From Rhizophagus irregularis (Eukaryota > Glomeromycota > Glomeromycetes > Glomerales > Glomeraceae), in the NCBI RefSeq assembly GCF_026210795.1, contig NC_089456.1, forward strand, positions 622,501-686,500: 64,000 bases of DNA. The letters run 5' to 3'. Positions 11,956 through 23,978 of this stretch are shown piece by piece. The translations under genes and the position numbers were made by a program. Position 1 is the first letter of the stretch, and each line of letters begins with the position of its first letter. The notes under the pieces are model-generated. The model was not told the origin of the DNA and did no database searches. It worked only from the letters and a program-made list of their open reading frames with translations.

Positions 11956-12430
11956 CTAAAAAGTTCTCCTAGCGGCTAGACTGCATAATACTAAAAAGTT
12001 TTTGAAGGTCTTTTTGAAGTAAGTTTGTTATTCATAATATATAGTCAAATAGGGAAAATTGAATTTTGTGCGTTTTTGATAGTGCTAATGGTATTTAGCT
12101 TTGGATGCTTCAATCTTTAAATGTAGCAGGGATGCTTTGCTGAATATGTATAGCATAGTCGACTTTACTTTGTTTGAGATATAACTCAGGAAGTAGCTGT
12201 TGTTATTTATATAAAAAGGGTGTTAAGTTTATAATCTTAGCATTTCTTTTTATGTATTTTTTAGAAGATTATTTGTTCTTGTATTAGTTAGTTCTGCACT
12301 TTGTTGTGGTTCTTTCTTGAATACCTGGTATTTTCTAAAGTAGCTTATGGTAAAAATTAATAAAATTCAAGCGTATGCCTTTTACAAACCAAAAAGTTAC
12401 TCTCTGCCATCAGGAAATTATATGAAGTGA
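11956..12430. other. Decayed sequence of unknown origin
   Basis: Slightly more mixed base composition than the surrounding spacer. The reverse strand gives short protein-like stretches broken by stops; no family recognised. May belong to the same repeat class as the insert at 9456-10543. Confidence 0.3.
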
Positions 12431-12439
12431 ATATTAGCG

Positions 12440-12860
12440 TAAAGTTATCAAATATATATAATCCCTGAAAATTTACGCTCCATAAAAATCTATAAATATA
12501 CGATTTTTGTATAAATTACACTTAAACATAGTATTTAAAAAGACATATCTTAAAAAGTGGCATAAATTCTATATGAATAGGTAGTTTCAAAGTTTTACAT
12601 CTTTGAAAAAAATTCTTAAATATATGATTTTAAGTAATCTACATATAAAAATGATTTAAGAAATACTTCATCAATTTTGTATTTTAAAAAGTTTTATAAA
12701 TTCTATACATGTAGGTAGTTTCAGTAATTTACGTTTTAGAAATTTGCATAAATACATGATTTTGCATAACCTATACATGAAAATGTAAAAATATTTCAAA
12801 TAAATTTGAAGTTATGTAAAATTTATACAAATAGGTAACTTTGGTAATATATTTTCATAA
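12440..12860. repeat. Degenerate tandem array, unit ~125 bp
   Basis: About three diverged units, each with a phrase like ATAAATTCTATA..GTAGGTAGTTTCA, then TTTAGAAATTTGCATAAATA or a variant, a GATTTT-AA-CTATACAT motif and AATATTTCA. Units start near 12550, 12678 and 12808, with a partial one before. Non-coding. Confidence 0.55.
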
Positions 12861-12882
12861 TCTATACTTTAAAAGAATTATA

Positions 12883-13332
12883 CAGTTTACTCACTTTATA
12901 ACAAAGTGAGTGGTTTGGCCAATCAAACCTTCGTTATAAGAAAATTTGTTATTTCTATAATGAATTATTTGGTATAGTATTATAACATAAGAAAATTTGT
13001 TAAACATGACTGGAATAATCTGGTATGGCTTGGAAAATTTGGTATATTGCGGTATATTGTATAACAACATATAACGTATGCACTTATATTATACAAAATT
13101 TCTTCGTTATATTAAAAAAATTCATTATAAAGAAAAATTCATTATAATAAGAGTTATTTTTATATTATACGATCTATAGATTACTTCGTTAAATGGTATA
13201 CAGCATTTTATTAGTAATATTTGGTATAACAAGATTTTTTTTATATGTTAAAGTTAAAATCGGTACAACACTGAAGATCTGCTATATTAAGAAATCCGCT
13301 AAATCAAAATTCATTATAAAGCGAGTAAACTG
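12883..13332. mobile_element. pogo/Tigger MITE, 450 bp
   Basis: TA-flanked, with ends CAGTTTACTCACTTTATAAC and, reversed, CAGTTTACTCGCTTTATAAT. The subterminal phrase GTGGTTTGGCCAATCAAACC matches the reversed right end of the broken pogo element near 63300-63365 (GTGGTTTAGCCAATCAGACC), so it is probably a deletion derivative of that family. No transposase remains. Confidence 0.8.
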
Positions 13333-13424
13333 TATAAATACATAAATATAAAGGTAAAAGGTTTAGGCATGTCTTTATTCTAAGATAAATATAAAATATA
13401 ATATTAATAATTTTAAAAAAAAAA

Positions 13425-13580
13425 TAAATAGTGTAGTGGTTAGATAATGAGACTTAATATATTAATAATTTGTCTTGAGATATTTAGTTTGACTCTTAGT
13501 GTAGGTAAAAAAATAAATAAATAAAATCTAATTAATAGTTTGACTCTTAATATAAGTAAAAAAAAAATAACAAAATGTAG
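13425..13580 (+). mobile_element. tRNA-derived SINE remnant
   Basis: TAGTGTAGTGGTTAGATAAT (13429-13448) resembles the A box of Asp/Glu-type tRNAs. AGTTTGACTCTTAGTG about 55 bp downstream resembles a B box, and an A-rich tail with AAATAAATAAATAAA follows. A second B-box-like AGTTTGACTCTTAATA with another A tail follows near 13535. The tRNA body cannot fold as an intact cloverleaf, so this is a decayed SINE, not a tRNA gene. Confidence 0.5.
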
Positions 13581-15940
13581 AAAAATATCGAAAGATACGC
13601 AAGTAAAGGAAAGTTAGAAAAGAATTATAAAGAAAAAGAATTTATTATTTTTACTGTTAAACTACATTGTTTTTTACTATTAAAAACTATGTCATTTTTA
13701 AGAATACATTATTTTATATCATTGAAAATTTCTCTAAAATTTTCACACTCGTATATTATCACGAATGGTATAGATTTGCGTAGTTTTTCACATATGTATT
13801 ATTTTGTAGATCTACACTTATTTTATTCTCCTGATGGAGTTGTTGTATATGTAATGTCTGGGGTCCTGTTAATTTTTCTGAGTACATTCTCTTTAAGTAT
13901 ATATTATATGTATTATATATATTTTTTCTAAATTATTCAATTTTAAGTATATACTTACTATATAGAAATCATATAAAATTTTCTTCTTTAATTGCACTTC
14001 CTTTTTAAATGCATGTTTTTCAAATTTTCATTATAGTTCCAAGGAAATTAATGCATTTAGAAAGAGTTAACATATATATTTGATATAGTTTTAAAATTTT
14101 ACCAAAATTCCAAATTCCAATTTCAAATCATTGCCAAATACTATTGGTCAGTGTGTCATGTGATATTACACAAGACCATCAAAATGGAAATTTTTTACAT
14201 GTCTTCCAAAAAAGGAAATTTTTGTGTTGATCGCTTAATTCTGTCTGACGTTATGTGACCCTAATTGGCCAATAGAATTTAGCCAACAATTTGGGATTTT
14301 GGCAAATTGCCGAAAGGTATTTTGATTTCGGCATATAGCCGAAAAGTTTCGGCACCCAAGTTTGGGTATCATTCAATTAAAATGTTAGTGGTTGTGATAT
14401 AGATTTCAAAGAATTCAACAGACGTCAAATTTTATGAATTGAAATATTAAAAAATTAAAAAATTAATTTATTAAGGTAAATATTGATGAAAGTTGATATG
14501 CATAAATTTGAAATATTACATATTGATTGATTAATTATAAAGCCTTTACAAGAAACCACATTAGTTCCAAAGTGAAGTGAAAAATTAAGCGTAGATCAAT
14601 ATGCTGATACAGTATATGATGCGTTATAGTCAATTGCATCAGTATTAACCAATTTGTAATAAAAGGTGAAAACAACCTCTTACACAAATATTATATGCGT
14701 TAAATTTAAATAAGCTAGATTAGAGTAGCTTCTGTTTGTTAAAAGCAATTTTAGTGAACCTATAAAAAATTTTTCAGAAAATGACCACGTGTCTGAGTTT
14801 CTTCGGAATAAAACTAGAAAAATGATTATTTATCCGAATTTTTTTTATAGTGTGAACATATAAAAAAACACATAACAGTAATATTAAAAGAAGGCAGACT
14901 AGCAGGATATCATTATAGGATGCATAAAGCGAACAAAGAAATGGGTAAAGCTTTGGTGCACAATTATGAATCTTTCATATAGCATCAAACCACATTATAA
15001 ATTGCTATGACGAAATCACGATGTTGATTTTTGAAACGTATTATCATATGATACCTTAGCATCGAATCTGGTTGGATTTTCTAAAAATGGTGATTTGGGG
15101 AATTTTCTTTATTACGAGATTTACTGGTCCGCAATTCAAAAAATCGATCATTTTTAATGATCAAATATTTCGGCTGATCAATTTAACGCTGATTGGTCAA
15201 ATAACGATTCACAACACTTTAAAATTCATATGCTGTGTGATAAAATAAACGTCATACCAACGTTAGTCTTAATAATAAAAAAAAGGTTTACCGAGTGATA
15301 TAATACCTCTTTGTTCAAGGTTTGGCCGCGAAAACTTTCCCAGGATCTCCAGCCTAACTGAATTGGTTAGGATAACTTAAATTATTTAAAACAGATAAAC
15401 AAATAAACGCCAATTTACAAAATTTTCCTATCCTTATAAAAAAAAAATAATTCTTATCGGGCATTAATTATATACCGGACTCTCCATTCTGAAGCCGAAG
15501 ATGAGCCTAGGAGCAAAAAAAAAAATAGTATTTAAAAATTTATTATTAACTCATCGATCGAATGAAAATATCCCTTAAAAATAAATATTTATTATTAATT
15601 GTAATAATTAAATGATTAAAAAAAAACGCCGACTTACTAAATTATCCAGCATGGTGCGATAAACCAAAAGACTGAACCTAACCGTGTGATTAAATAACAG
15701 GAACCTCTTTACATTATAAACATCTTTAATTGCTTATTAGTTAAGCTTATTTATTATACGCGTAACAAATTTAAGTGGGCGTTTTTTCATACAGATGGTG
15801 AATTTTACGTCAGTAACCGTCACTGTAAAAATAATTCACACGTTCGCCACGACTGTCTTATTTATAAGAAATGCACGTATTTCTTTCTTTTTCCTCAAAC
15901 TCGCCCAAGTAAGTAATTAACAATTTAAACGAATATTACA
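13581..15940. other. Spacer with weak inverted-repeat remnants
   Basis: No coding gene supported. An 80-codon Met-led frame at 13689 is Phe/Tyr/Ile-rich and looks random. Near 14130-14290 CTATTGGTCA and, reversed, CTATTGGCCA bracket a possible small MITE with CATGTGA/CACATAA inner motifs; TTTCGGCA motifs cluster at 14310-14360. The last ~200 bp are the upstream region of the hemerythrin-like gene. Confidence 0.4.
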
Positions 15941-16878
15941 ATGAATGGGATGAGAAGTTTATTGAATTTTCGCCGTTTTTATGTTCAAGTTACCCCTTTT
16001 TCAAAGATGACGAAAGACATAGTTAGCGAAATCATTGATGACCACAAAATCATCAGGAATCTTGCGCAACGGTACGAAAATGAAAATAATACGGATGAGC
16101 GTCAAAAAATCGCAAACACCGTAATTCGCGAGAGTAGGATATTAAAATAGATAGAATATGTTTTAATATACGTGATAAATAAAAATATTTTCTTTTATAA
16201 ATTTTAAAAGTCGCAGTTCATTCAGCATGTGAGGAAATTAACTTATACCCCGCGTTTGAAAGGCACTTTACTAATGGCAAGGAAATCGCGGATCATAGCC
16301 GCGAAGAACATCTCCAGGTCAAAAAAGATCTTTACAAGTTGGATTCAATGAAAGTCACTGATAATGGATACCATGAATTATTCGGAAAGATGTTGAAGGC
16401 ATATATTTATTGATTTTGTATTATATCGCATAATCAATTGCATTAATGTATGCATGTTACGTGGTAATTTTTAGGAATTAGTACACCATATTGATGAAGA
16501 AGAATCCGATTTCCTGCCGAAGTTCAAGGAGACCATTTCTCAAAATGAATTAGAAAGTTTGGGTGCAAGTTTTGCCAAAACTCGTGTTACTGCTCCAACT
16601 CAGTTAGTAAAATTCCAAATATTAAATTCCTCGGGTTTATTGAAGATCTAACTTACCTACCACATGAATTTTCTTAGTCCTCATCCTAGTGCACCTGACA
16701 AACCACCAGCAGAAAGTCTAGGTAAGCATTTTTTTCGGATTATATATGTTTTCGAAAAATTTTTGTATTCTTGTTAATGCGTTAAATTATTTCTTTAGCC
16801 GGAATGACAGCCCTCCCTCTTGATAAAACACGTGATGCCGTGCGAGACTTTGTTGATACCGGACGCGATAAGCTTTAA
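15941..16878 (+). CDS. Hemerythrin (HHE)-domain protein
   Basis: Five exons (15941-16133, 16211-16398, 16475-16602, 16678-16721, 16799-16878) give 210 residues. A basic, Arg-rich leader (MNGMRSLLNFRRFYVQVTPF) looks like a mitochondrial presequence. Then come SEIIDDHKIIRNLAQRYENE, IAVHSACEEINLYPAFERHF, ADHSREEHLQVKKDLYKLDS and LVHHIDEEESDFLPKFKETI. The His and Glu positions (DH, HSACEE, DHSREEH, HIDEEE) are the di-iron ligands of the bundle. The tail is Pro-rich. The family binds non-haem iron or oxygen and is tied to iron and nitric-oxide stress; the substrate is unknown. The second intron uses a GC donor (16399-16400) with AG at 16473-16474; no GT nearby keeps the frame. Confidence 0.87.
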
Positions 16879-18242
16879 AATTGTTCTCCTTATATTTATC
16901 TTTCTTTGAGTGTTTAGGAAATTTTAGTGTTCGATATAATTTTTTTTTTTAATAAAAATGCTTATGTCTTAATATAAATGAATCAATAATGAATTATTCA
17001 AAATTTAAAAAAAAATAAGCCGCATTTATTAAAAACATGTAAAGTTTCGCCTGAATCAGTGAGAAGTTATATATCAGAAAAAAATAAGCACAGTATACAG
17101 TATGCTAGAAATTTCGATATACGCAATTTGGTATATATTTTTATGTGCATTAAAAAAAAAAGCTTTTTATATAATCGAAACAACTGGTTTAATGGTAATT
17201 ATTTTACGGAGTAATAAAATTGTTCTCAGTCAACTATGTTAAATCATAACAGTATCATAACTACAAATCAGGAAAAAAAATCAAACTATTAATTGTAAAT
17301 CATTAACAGAGAATCGGTTTTATATAGATCACAATATTAGAGATGTAATCGGATTTTGGCTAAAAAAATGCATTTTATTAACCGTCATAAAATCCGATGG
17401 AATTACAATAAACTATTTATTATATTATATTGTTAGGCATTTTACCATTAAAAAATCCGAAACCTTAAAAATTCGATAACTTGCGTTTTATTATGTTTTA
17501 AGTAGTGCGAAAAGTTCAATTGAATACATGAAAACTTATAGAACAATGAAATACCCTGTTTTTTGAAAATACTAAAAAAAAAGCTTTTTTTTTCTATGAA
17601 AGAAGTTGTCCTGAAATAGATTTTTATTAATTTCGAAGTGAAAATGAAAAAATCGGCCCATTTTATTAAAAGGATAGTTACTTGGAATGTCCTTGTCGAA
17701 ATTAGAGCGAAAATATTGAGAAAAAAATGTATCAATTTTAATAAAGTTTATTATAGTATTTTTCTGTATACCATACATAAGTTTTGATTTTATTAGTTGA
17801 CTGGCCACCCCAACGACACGTGAAAAAATCAATAGTAAAATTTTTTATCATCTCGATCAACTAATTGAGACCGTAGATCACACGATTAATTCTCAGTCTC
17901 GTTTTATTTGACCAATTTTAAAAGAATTGAACATAAAATTTTTACCGGGTCATCGGAATTTAAAAACTAAGTCTGTCGCCTTATTTGTTACTGTAGTAAG
18001 AAAGAACACCCGTGTACTCATTCTTAATTAACAAAGTACCGACGGTACACCGGAAAACTGTGAGGACATTTAATTTTTCCTTTTTTGCCATCTATCCATA
18101 AGATTTTCAATCATTTAAAAAAATGAGTTTATTACAGTATAAAAAATCCTATTTGATCTTAGTAATAGAATCGTTTTTACAAAAAAAATTTAACCCATTT
18201 TTTTTTATAATGAAGCTATTAAAAAACTATCCCTGAAGTTAC
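16879..18242. other. Spacer without supported genes
   Basis: Two overlapping reverse frames near 17448-17832 are Phe/Ile/Lys-rich with no recognisable domain and are probably chance. A small inverted repeat built on AATCGGATTTT and AAAATCCGAT lies at 17347-17400. Confidence 0.45.
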
Positions 18243-18244
18243 TA

Positions 18245-19250
18245 GCCCAGCCCCAGTGTCACCGACAAAAATTTTCGATCACGTGACATATTTTAAATTC
18301 ATCACATCGTCACACCCTAGGGGTGTGGGGGGTCCAACTGGTTGGTTACACAATATAATATACAATAAGTCTAATAAATCAAAACTGTCCTCCATATAAA
18401 TTCATATACGTTATTAGTAAATTACGATGATCGGTGAACAAAATACCCCTGCAATTAAAAAAACCAGCCACCCAATTATGTCATCCTTGAAACGTGATCT
18501 TTACGTCTGTTTTGTCGCGTCCAAGTACTTTAAATAATGTTTGGACCTTCTCTGAGAAGAAAAAAACAACATCGGCGGTTTTATTTTAGTATTTATGATG
18601 AATAAATCAATATTTAGAAGTCTAAAACAAGTAAAACAAGTTTATTTATTACAAGAAAACGTTATTTATATAGACTTTTAATTTATAATAACTTTTAAAC
18701 CTTTTTTTTTAAAAAAAAACTGAAAAAAATATTGTCTATAGTAAATGTCTACAATAAATAGTTGTATGCAGTTTTCACTAATAAAAGAGAATGTATTTAA
18801 TAAATTTTAATATAAAAGTGATATTTATTGTTAAAAACATATTTTTCATTGTTTTTTAAAAAAATTTTTTTAATACATATTTCGAAATAATAGTTTTTCT
18901 AATAAGCTATATTAAAACTTTGACCTGAGAAACCCAATAACGCTCTAATAGTCATGAAAATTTGCCAATATATGACTCTTACCAACACTAATCTACTCTC
19001 GAACATCGGCTTTTAGAAACGTTGTGCGTCAAAAGTTTTAGGCTTGGAATGTTGTCTTGGATATATTAAAATAATAAAATTCAGGGGTGACGGTAGTGGG
19101 ACAGTTTGGTAATACGAAATTATATCGTGTAACCAACCAGTTGGACCCCCCACACCCCTAGCTTATTCGTCACTGTTTATTTTCACGTGTTAGTCATAAC
19201 GCCGTAACGCCGGCCCTGCGCTAAATTTTTTATCGGTGCGACTGGGGTAC
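18245..19250. mobile_element. Outer MITE carrying a second MITE
   Basis: Left end GCCCAGCCCCAGTGTCACCG followed by ACAAAAATTTT, and the reversed right end GTACCCCAGTCGCACCGATA followed by AAAAATTT, form diverged terminal repeats, each beside TA (18243-18244, 19251-19252). Without the inner element at 18320-19158 only about 165 bp remain, typical MITE size. The outer copy is the more decayed, as expected if it is older. Confidence 0.6.
18320..19158. mobile_element. MITE with long, near-perfect terminal repeats
   Basis: Terminal repeats of about 33 bp, GGGGTGTGGGGGGTCCAACT then GGTTGGTTACAC, are identical at both ends in inverted orientation, and both ends abut TA (18318-18319, 19159-19160). 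The 839-bp interior is AT-rich and non-coding. Perfect ends suggest recent insertion, into the outer element. Confidence 0.82.
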
Positions 19251-19902
19251 TATAGTTCCCTGCGTATCCTGCGCCTCAAATTCGTTATGAAGGTAGATTA
19301 TGTTTATGCGCGTTGTAAAAAAGTTTCTCCTTAATAAACTTCTCATTCAAACTTATCACAACTTAAAGCATGTAGTATAATTTTAAAATTATAGAATATA
19401 TTTCCAAAAATATGTTTATATCTATTAAAACTTTTAAAATTGGTCAAATCGAATAGTTATCTTCCGAAAGTGGCCGAAAATTACTCGTGAGCGAGCGTTC
19501 TTGCAGAACTTGGATTAGCTTTAGTCATAACTGATCCATAAATTTAATTAACCTTATTATTATTTTTTTCTTTTCTTCTCTATAATAGAATTTTTAATTG
19601 AAAACTTAAGTAATAATAATGATGAATCGAGAAAATTTTATAACAAGCAGACACGAAACTCCCGGATGGAGTTATTTGGATCGAAGACGAGAACAAACAA
19701 TGATAACAATTAAGTTTATATAAACGCGAGATTATTCGATTTTTGGAAAGAATTATATTAAAAAAAACACAAAATACTCAACCAACCCTTTAGCTGTACT
19801 GTCTAACGGCATGGGGTAAAAAATCATTACAGTCAGAAATCATGTGTTCGTATCATGTGATTTTATTTTTTTTTATTTATTCTTTAGTGTCCTTAAAATA
19901 GA

Positions 19903-19963
19903 CCGGGGGTTCAGGTTCTTATCCTAGACCGCAACTGTTTAGGATAAAGAACCTGGACCCCCG
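19903..19963. repeat. Hairpin-forming inverted repeat
   Basis: GGGGGTTCAGGTTCTTATCC on the left pairs with GGATAAAGAACCTGGACCCC on the right around a loop of about 15 nt. It could be a tiny foldback element or a hairpin in an untranslated transcript. Confidence 0.5.
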
Positions 19964-20033
19964 ATTCAGGATAAATTTGTCCTATTCTTTATTCTCAGCA
20001 ATAAATAAATTAGATACCCACCTTTTTTGACTA

Positions 20034-20151
20034 CCCGGGCATTTCACCGAAAGCCATTTCGCCGAAAAATAATCTCTGGTCTGAGTATTTATAATGCTGC
20101 ATAATGTTGGTCCTATTTTTCGGTGAACCGTCCTTTCGGCGAAATGCCCCG
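20034..20151. mobile_element. 118-bp MITE, TA-flanked
   Basis: Ends CCGGGCATTTCACCGAAAG and, reversed, CGGGGCATTTCGCCGAAAG, next to TA at 20032-20033 and 20152-20153. The interior has further inverted pairs (GCCGAAAAATA and TATTTTTCGG). Non-coding. Confidence 0.72.
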
Positions 20152-20159
20152 TAACCATC

Positions 20160-20888
20160 AAATACCGAAACCTACAAAAATAAAAGATAAAGAACGTTAG
20201 AAACGTTCTTTTATAAAATAAAAAAAAATATTAAAGTTTCGTAACGAAAAATTTGTTACGAAACTTACCATTTACCCGCTTCAGAACTTTGGAATTATTT
20301 GGTGCAGTACGGTATAACGCATTACTAAGTGTCATTCGTGTGTTGTTTGAATAATAACCCGGTATTATACCCGGTTCTTATTATTTTAAAAATACGTTTA
20401 TAAAAGGTTATACATGTTCTTAATAAGTTGAACATTAAACAAAGGAAATATTGAAATTATCTACATAACTACATTAGATCGTGTTAAATTTTTATTGCTT
20501 GCAAAATTTTAGATTTCTATTGACAAAATTGACAAAATGATTAATTGATTTATTGCATCTTTGTATATACTAAAATATAATGTGAAAAAACATTGTAAAT
20601 ATATGAACCACTAAAAAAAGGATTAGGTCTAGATTTAAAACTCTTTATATATGAATAAGATAAAGAAAGAAACAATGTTTCTAAATCGCATAATCTCATA
20701 AATAGCGAAGAGAATCTCTGTGAATAATATATAAAATAAATTCCTGCTGAGCATCATAATCCACAAAACACGGAAAAAATATTTAATAAATGCTCATATT
20801 AAATCATAAGAGTTTTTCGCTGTACATAGTGAGAAAAAATGAGAGGAATTCTAAATCCAATCATTTGTCATACAATCTATTTAAATTG
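20160..20888. other. Spacer, 3' side of YRA1-like gene
   Basis: Small inverted repeats GAACGTT..AACGTTC (20191-20211) and AGTTTCGTAACG..GTTACGAAACT (20236-20267), then AT-rich sequence probably including the 3' untranslated region of the next gene. Nothing else recognised. Confidence 0.4.
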
Positions 20889-22305
20889 CTATGACAAATC
20901 CATTCCATTTTCTCCATTTACTCCCTTTGATGTATTTTGTGAACCCTACAGTATTAAAATTAAAGCTTTTATAAAATATGAATAGAATAACTAATAATAA
21001 AAGCTATTTCTTTTATCAAATTTACTTACATCATCAATGGCCATATAAGCATCTAAATCTGCATCAAGGTCATCATATGTGACAGGCTTACGATTAGACG
21101 GTTTTTGTGAATTATTACTGCCACGTCCACGTCCGCGACCACGACCTCGATGTGCTGCAGGTGAAGAATTACCTAGCCTTTCTCGAATATTTCCGCGAGC
21201 AGACTTACTATGTGATTGTAATATTTCAAGTAGAGAAGGAAAAAGTCAACGTGTCTGTATATGTAATATAACATACGGATTCATTTTTTGCAAAAAAAAA
21301 AATAATAATTGTGTATACTACTACAAATTTGATCTACTAAGTATTTTGTAGTAAAACAATAAGTAAAATATTTTAAACACATACACTGGTATACCACCTA
21401 AGCGATCCATAATTGAGCCGCCACCATTAGAGTTAGATGAACCGCGTATGGTTGCATTTTTTTGTGTAGGTTTCAACGGAGCATATTTAATTTTCATTTG
21501 AAGTCCTAAACGGACAAAATTAAAATATCAATGATAAAATATTAATTAAAAATTATAAACTTAAATATATCCATTACGATACAATACCATCAAGTGTCTT
21601 TCCATTATATTTCCGCAGAGCCGCTTCGGCTTCTGATGGTGTTTCGAAAACCACATCAGCTACACCAGTACTTCGACCGGCACGATCATAGTGTATATAA
21701 ACTTTCTTTACGGTACCACATTCAGAAAATAATTCCTACATAGAACAATTTTGTTAATAAAAATGATATATACACGTATATATTTGTATATTAACAATTA
21801 AAATTACTCTCAACCTCAAGATCTTCTTGAGTTACTTCATAAAATAAGTTTTCCACAATCAATTTATTATTTCCATTAGAGTTAGAAGTATTTCGTCGAG
21901 AACTGGTTGCATTTGAACGGCGACTGTTAGAGTTACTGTCCTCGAAAAGATCGTGGGACCATTGCCCATTTATATCACCTCTTGGAGGACGCTAATAAAT
22001 AAAGGTTTATGGATTTATTGATTAAATTTGAAAAAAAAATGCAAGCTGTCTTTTGAAATAGAACAATCTAATAACTCACCTATACAATACAAATAAACCT
22101 TTGTAATACTCTCTTTTAAGTAAATTGCGCTTTAAAACATTGAGAAGTCTATAGTTACCTGCCGTACGTAGGGGGCATTTCTAGTACGAGCACTGCGATT
22201 TGAAGTACTTCCGGAAGAAACACGTCCACCCCTTCGAGATGATCTCCCCTTTGGTTTTCTATTAGAACTATAATCATCAATTGCCATGTTTAAAGTACCG
22301 CTCAT
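20889..22305 (-). CDS. YRA1: ALYREF/Yra1 mRNA-export adaptor
   Basis: Six or so exons. The start MSGTLNMAIDDYSSNRKPKG carries the short N-terminal UAP56-binding motif typical of ALY/Yra1. An Arg/Gly/Ser-rich linker leads to an RRM (KLIVENLFYEVTQEDLEELF, then VKKVYIHYDRAGRSTGVADV and VFETPSEAEAALRKYNGKTL). A second RG-rich segment (AAHRGRGRGRGRGSN) precedes the C-terminal motif DDLDADLDAYMAIDD, again a UAP56/Sub2-binding signature. A last small exon encodes GSQNTSKGVNGENGMDLS and ends at 20889. The protein couples splicing and TREX to nuclear mRNA export. It is head-to-head with BUD13 across 264 bp. The intron after GGIPV uses a consensus GTATGT donor. Confidence 0.93.
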
Positions 22306-22569
22306 TTTAATTGAAAATTCTTAAAAAGTATAACTTCTATGTCCAGTTAATATGGTGCAAAAAAACCAATAATCAAAAATGAACGAATGGTGTTTTTGTA
22401 GGGATGAAAATAACTTTTTGTTTGTGACTAAAATCTAACAGATAAACTATTGTCAAATTAATTGACTCAGATAGGTCAAATGACCGCTAAATATATAATT
22501 TCATATAAAATCAACTAAACGCGCTTTTTTTTTACTTTATTTATTCACAAAAATACAACCAATAATCAA

Positions 22570-23978
22570 ATGACTTCTCTCAACGTCTATCTCGCCAAAA
22601 AATATGGCGCAAAATCTACAACTTCACAGATCGAAACTACAAAGAAAAAAAAGAAAAAAATAAAATCTACGCCTACAGCTGATAAGCTGGGAAGTGTGGC
22701 GATAATTGATGAAGAGGATATTACTGGACAGTGGAAAAATGTTCGTTCGGAAGACGAAGAAGACGAGAATGCTCCTATAGTCGGTAATTCATTGATATTA
22801 TCATTCTTTATGCTAAGGAGACTAGCTTATTGGTTATTCTATTCTAGAAGTTTCTACAGAATCGCAACAATCCAGCAAGTGGAAGCCTATTGTAGAAGAT
22901 ATAGGAGACGAAGCTCCACAAATTGGTTAGAAATTGTATGCTCGTTTGTAATAATAGAGCACATTTCTTATCTTACTGATTATTTTTTTATATTATAGTA
23001 AATGCCTCTAATGATTTATTTGAGTATATGAGTCATGAAGGAAATAACAAAGATAATTCTGAAGTTTCCGAGGAACCTATACCAAAACGTCATAAAACAT
23101 CTTCCTCACCATCTGTCAAAACGTCTTCAGGTTTAGACGTGGGTTTACACTCTTCTGACAAGGTGCGTAAAGATATAGAACGAGCTAAGAGAGATGAAAA
23201 GGATTTAGTGAATAAGATGGATCCTTCATCATCTGGTCGTGGTGCAGCTACTATATATCGCGATAATAAAGGTACGTATGCTTTAATAAATTTTCTATCA
23301 AATATTGCAACTTAAATATTAATACTCGACACACACATAATTCTTATAGGTACTAAAATTAATAAAGCAGCAAAAAGAGCAGAAGAACGACGTAAGATTG
23401 AAGAAGAAGAAAAGTTATTAAAATGGGGTAAAGAAGAGGAAATTCGTCGAGAGGAAGAATTACTAAATAAGCCTTTAGCGATGTAATATATATTTTTTAA
23501 TTTACTTTATAACCATTAATTTGAATTCTTTCTAACATCTCTTTTCTTAGTTACAAAGACGATAAAGATTTAAATGAAGAATTGAAGGCTAAGGAAAGGT
23601 GGAATGATCCAGCCGAAATGTTTTTAACTAAGGTATTTTCGTGAAATTAATTTGTGTTATATGTATCGTTTAAGGATGATTTATTCATACACATAAATTC
23701 ATAGAAAAAAAATAAAAAGAGAATTAATGAGAGACCAAGATATCAAGGTCCACCGGCACCACCTAATAGATTTAATATACAACCGGGATTTAGATGGGAT
23801 GGTATTGGTATGTAACAAAATGATTTGGTTTTGTTAGTTTAGTTCCTTATTAGTAGTATATTTATTTAATTACATTTCAGATCGTTCAAATGGATTTGAA
23901 AGACAATATTTTGAAAAACAAAACGCTAGAGCTACACTCGCTAATGAAGCGTATAAGTGGTCTGTGGAAGACATGTGA
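22570..23978 (+). CDS. BUD13: BUD13 homologue, RES splicing complex
   Basis: Seven exons (22570-22783, 22848-22925, 22999-23271, 23350-23482, 23551-23632, 23705-23807, 23881-23978) splice in frame to 326 residues. The N-terminus [15 protein letters not shown] and Lys-rich stretch, the acidic ENAPIVEVSTE segment, the basic/acidic middle ([20 protein letters not shown]) and the diagnostic C-terminus [20 protein letters not shown], then [20 protein letters not shown] and YKWSVEDM, match Bud13 across its length. Bud13 with Pml1 and Snu17 forms the RES complex that helps spliceosome activation and retains unspliced RNA in the nucleus. Length is similar to yeast Bud13 and shorter than animal forms. 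Confidence 0.95.

Noticed and set aside
12440-12860. CRISPR-like array
   Set aside because: Units are long, diverged and AT-rich without constant-length spacers; this is a degenerate eukaryotic tandem repeat.
13689-13931. 80-codon frame in the repeat block
   Set aside because: Hydrophobic AT-driven composition, no splice context, and surrounded by repeats.
15290-15375. Possible tRNA or small RNA around TTGTTCAAGGTTTGGCCGCG
   Set aside because: No pair of properly spaced A and B boxes on either strand and no cloverleaf could be drawn.
17448-17832. Two overlapping reverse frames
   Set aside because: Phe/Ile/Lys-rich, mutually overlapping, no conserved motif and no splice partners.
21079-21351. 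90-codon forward frame with PRPRPRPR
   Set aside because: Antisense of the RG-rich exon of the YRA1-like gene.
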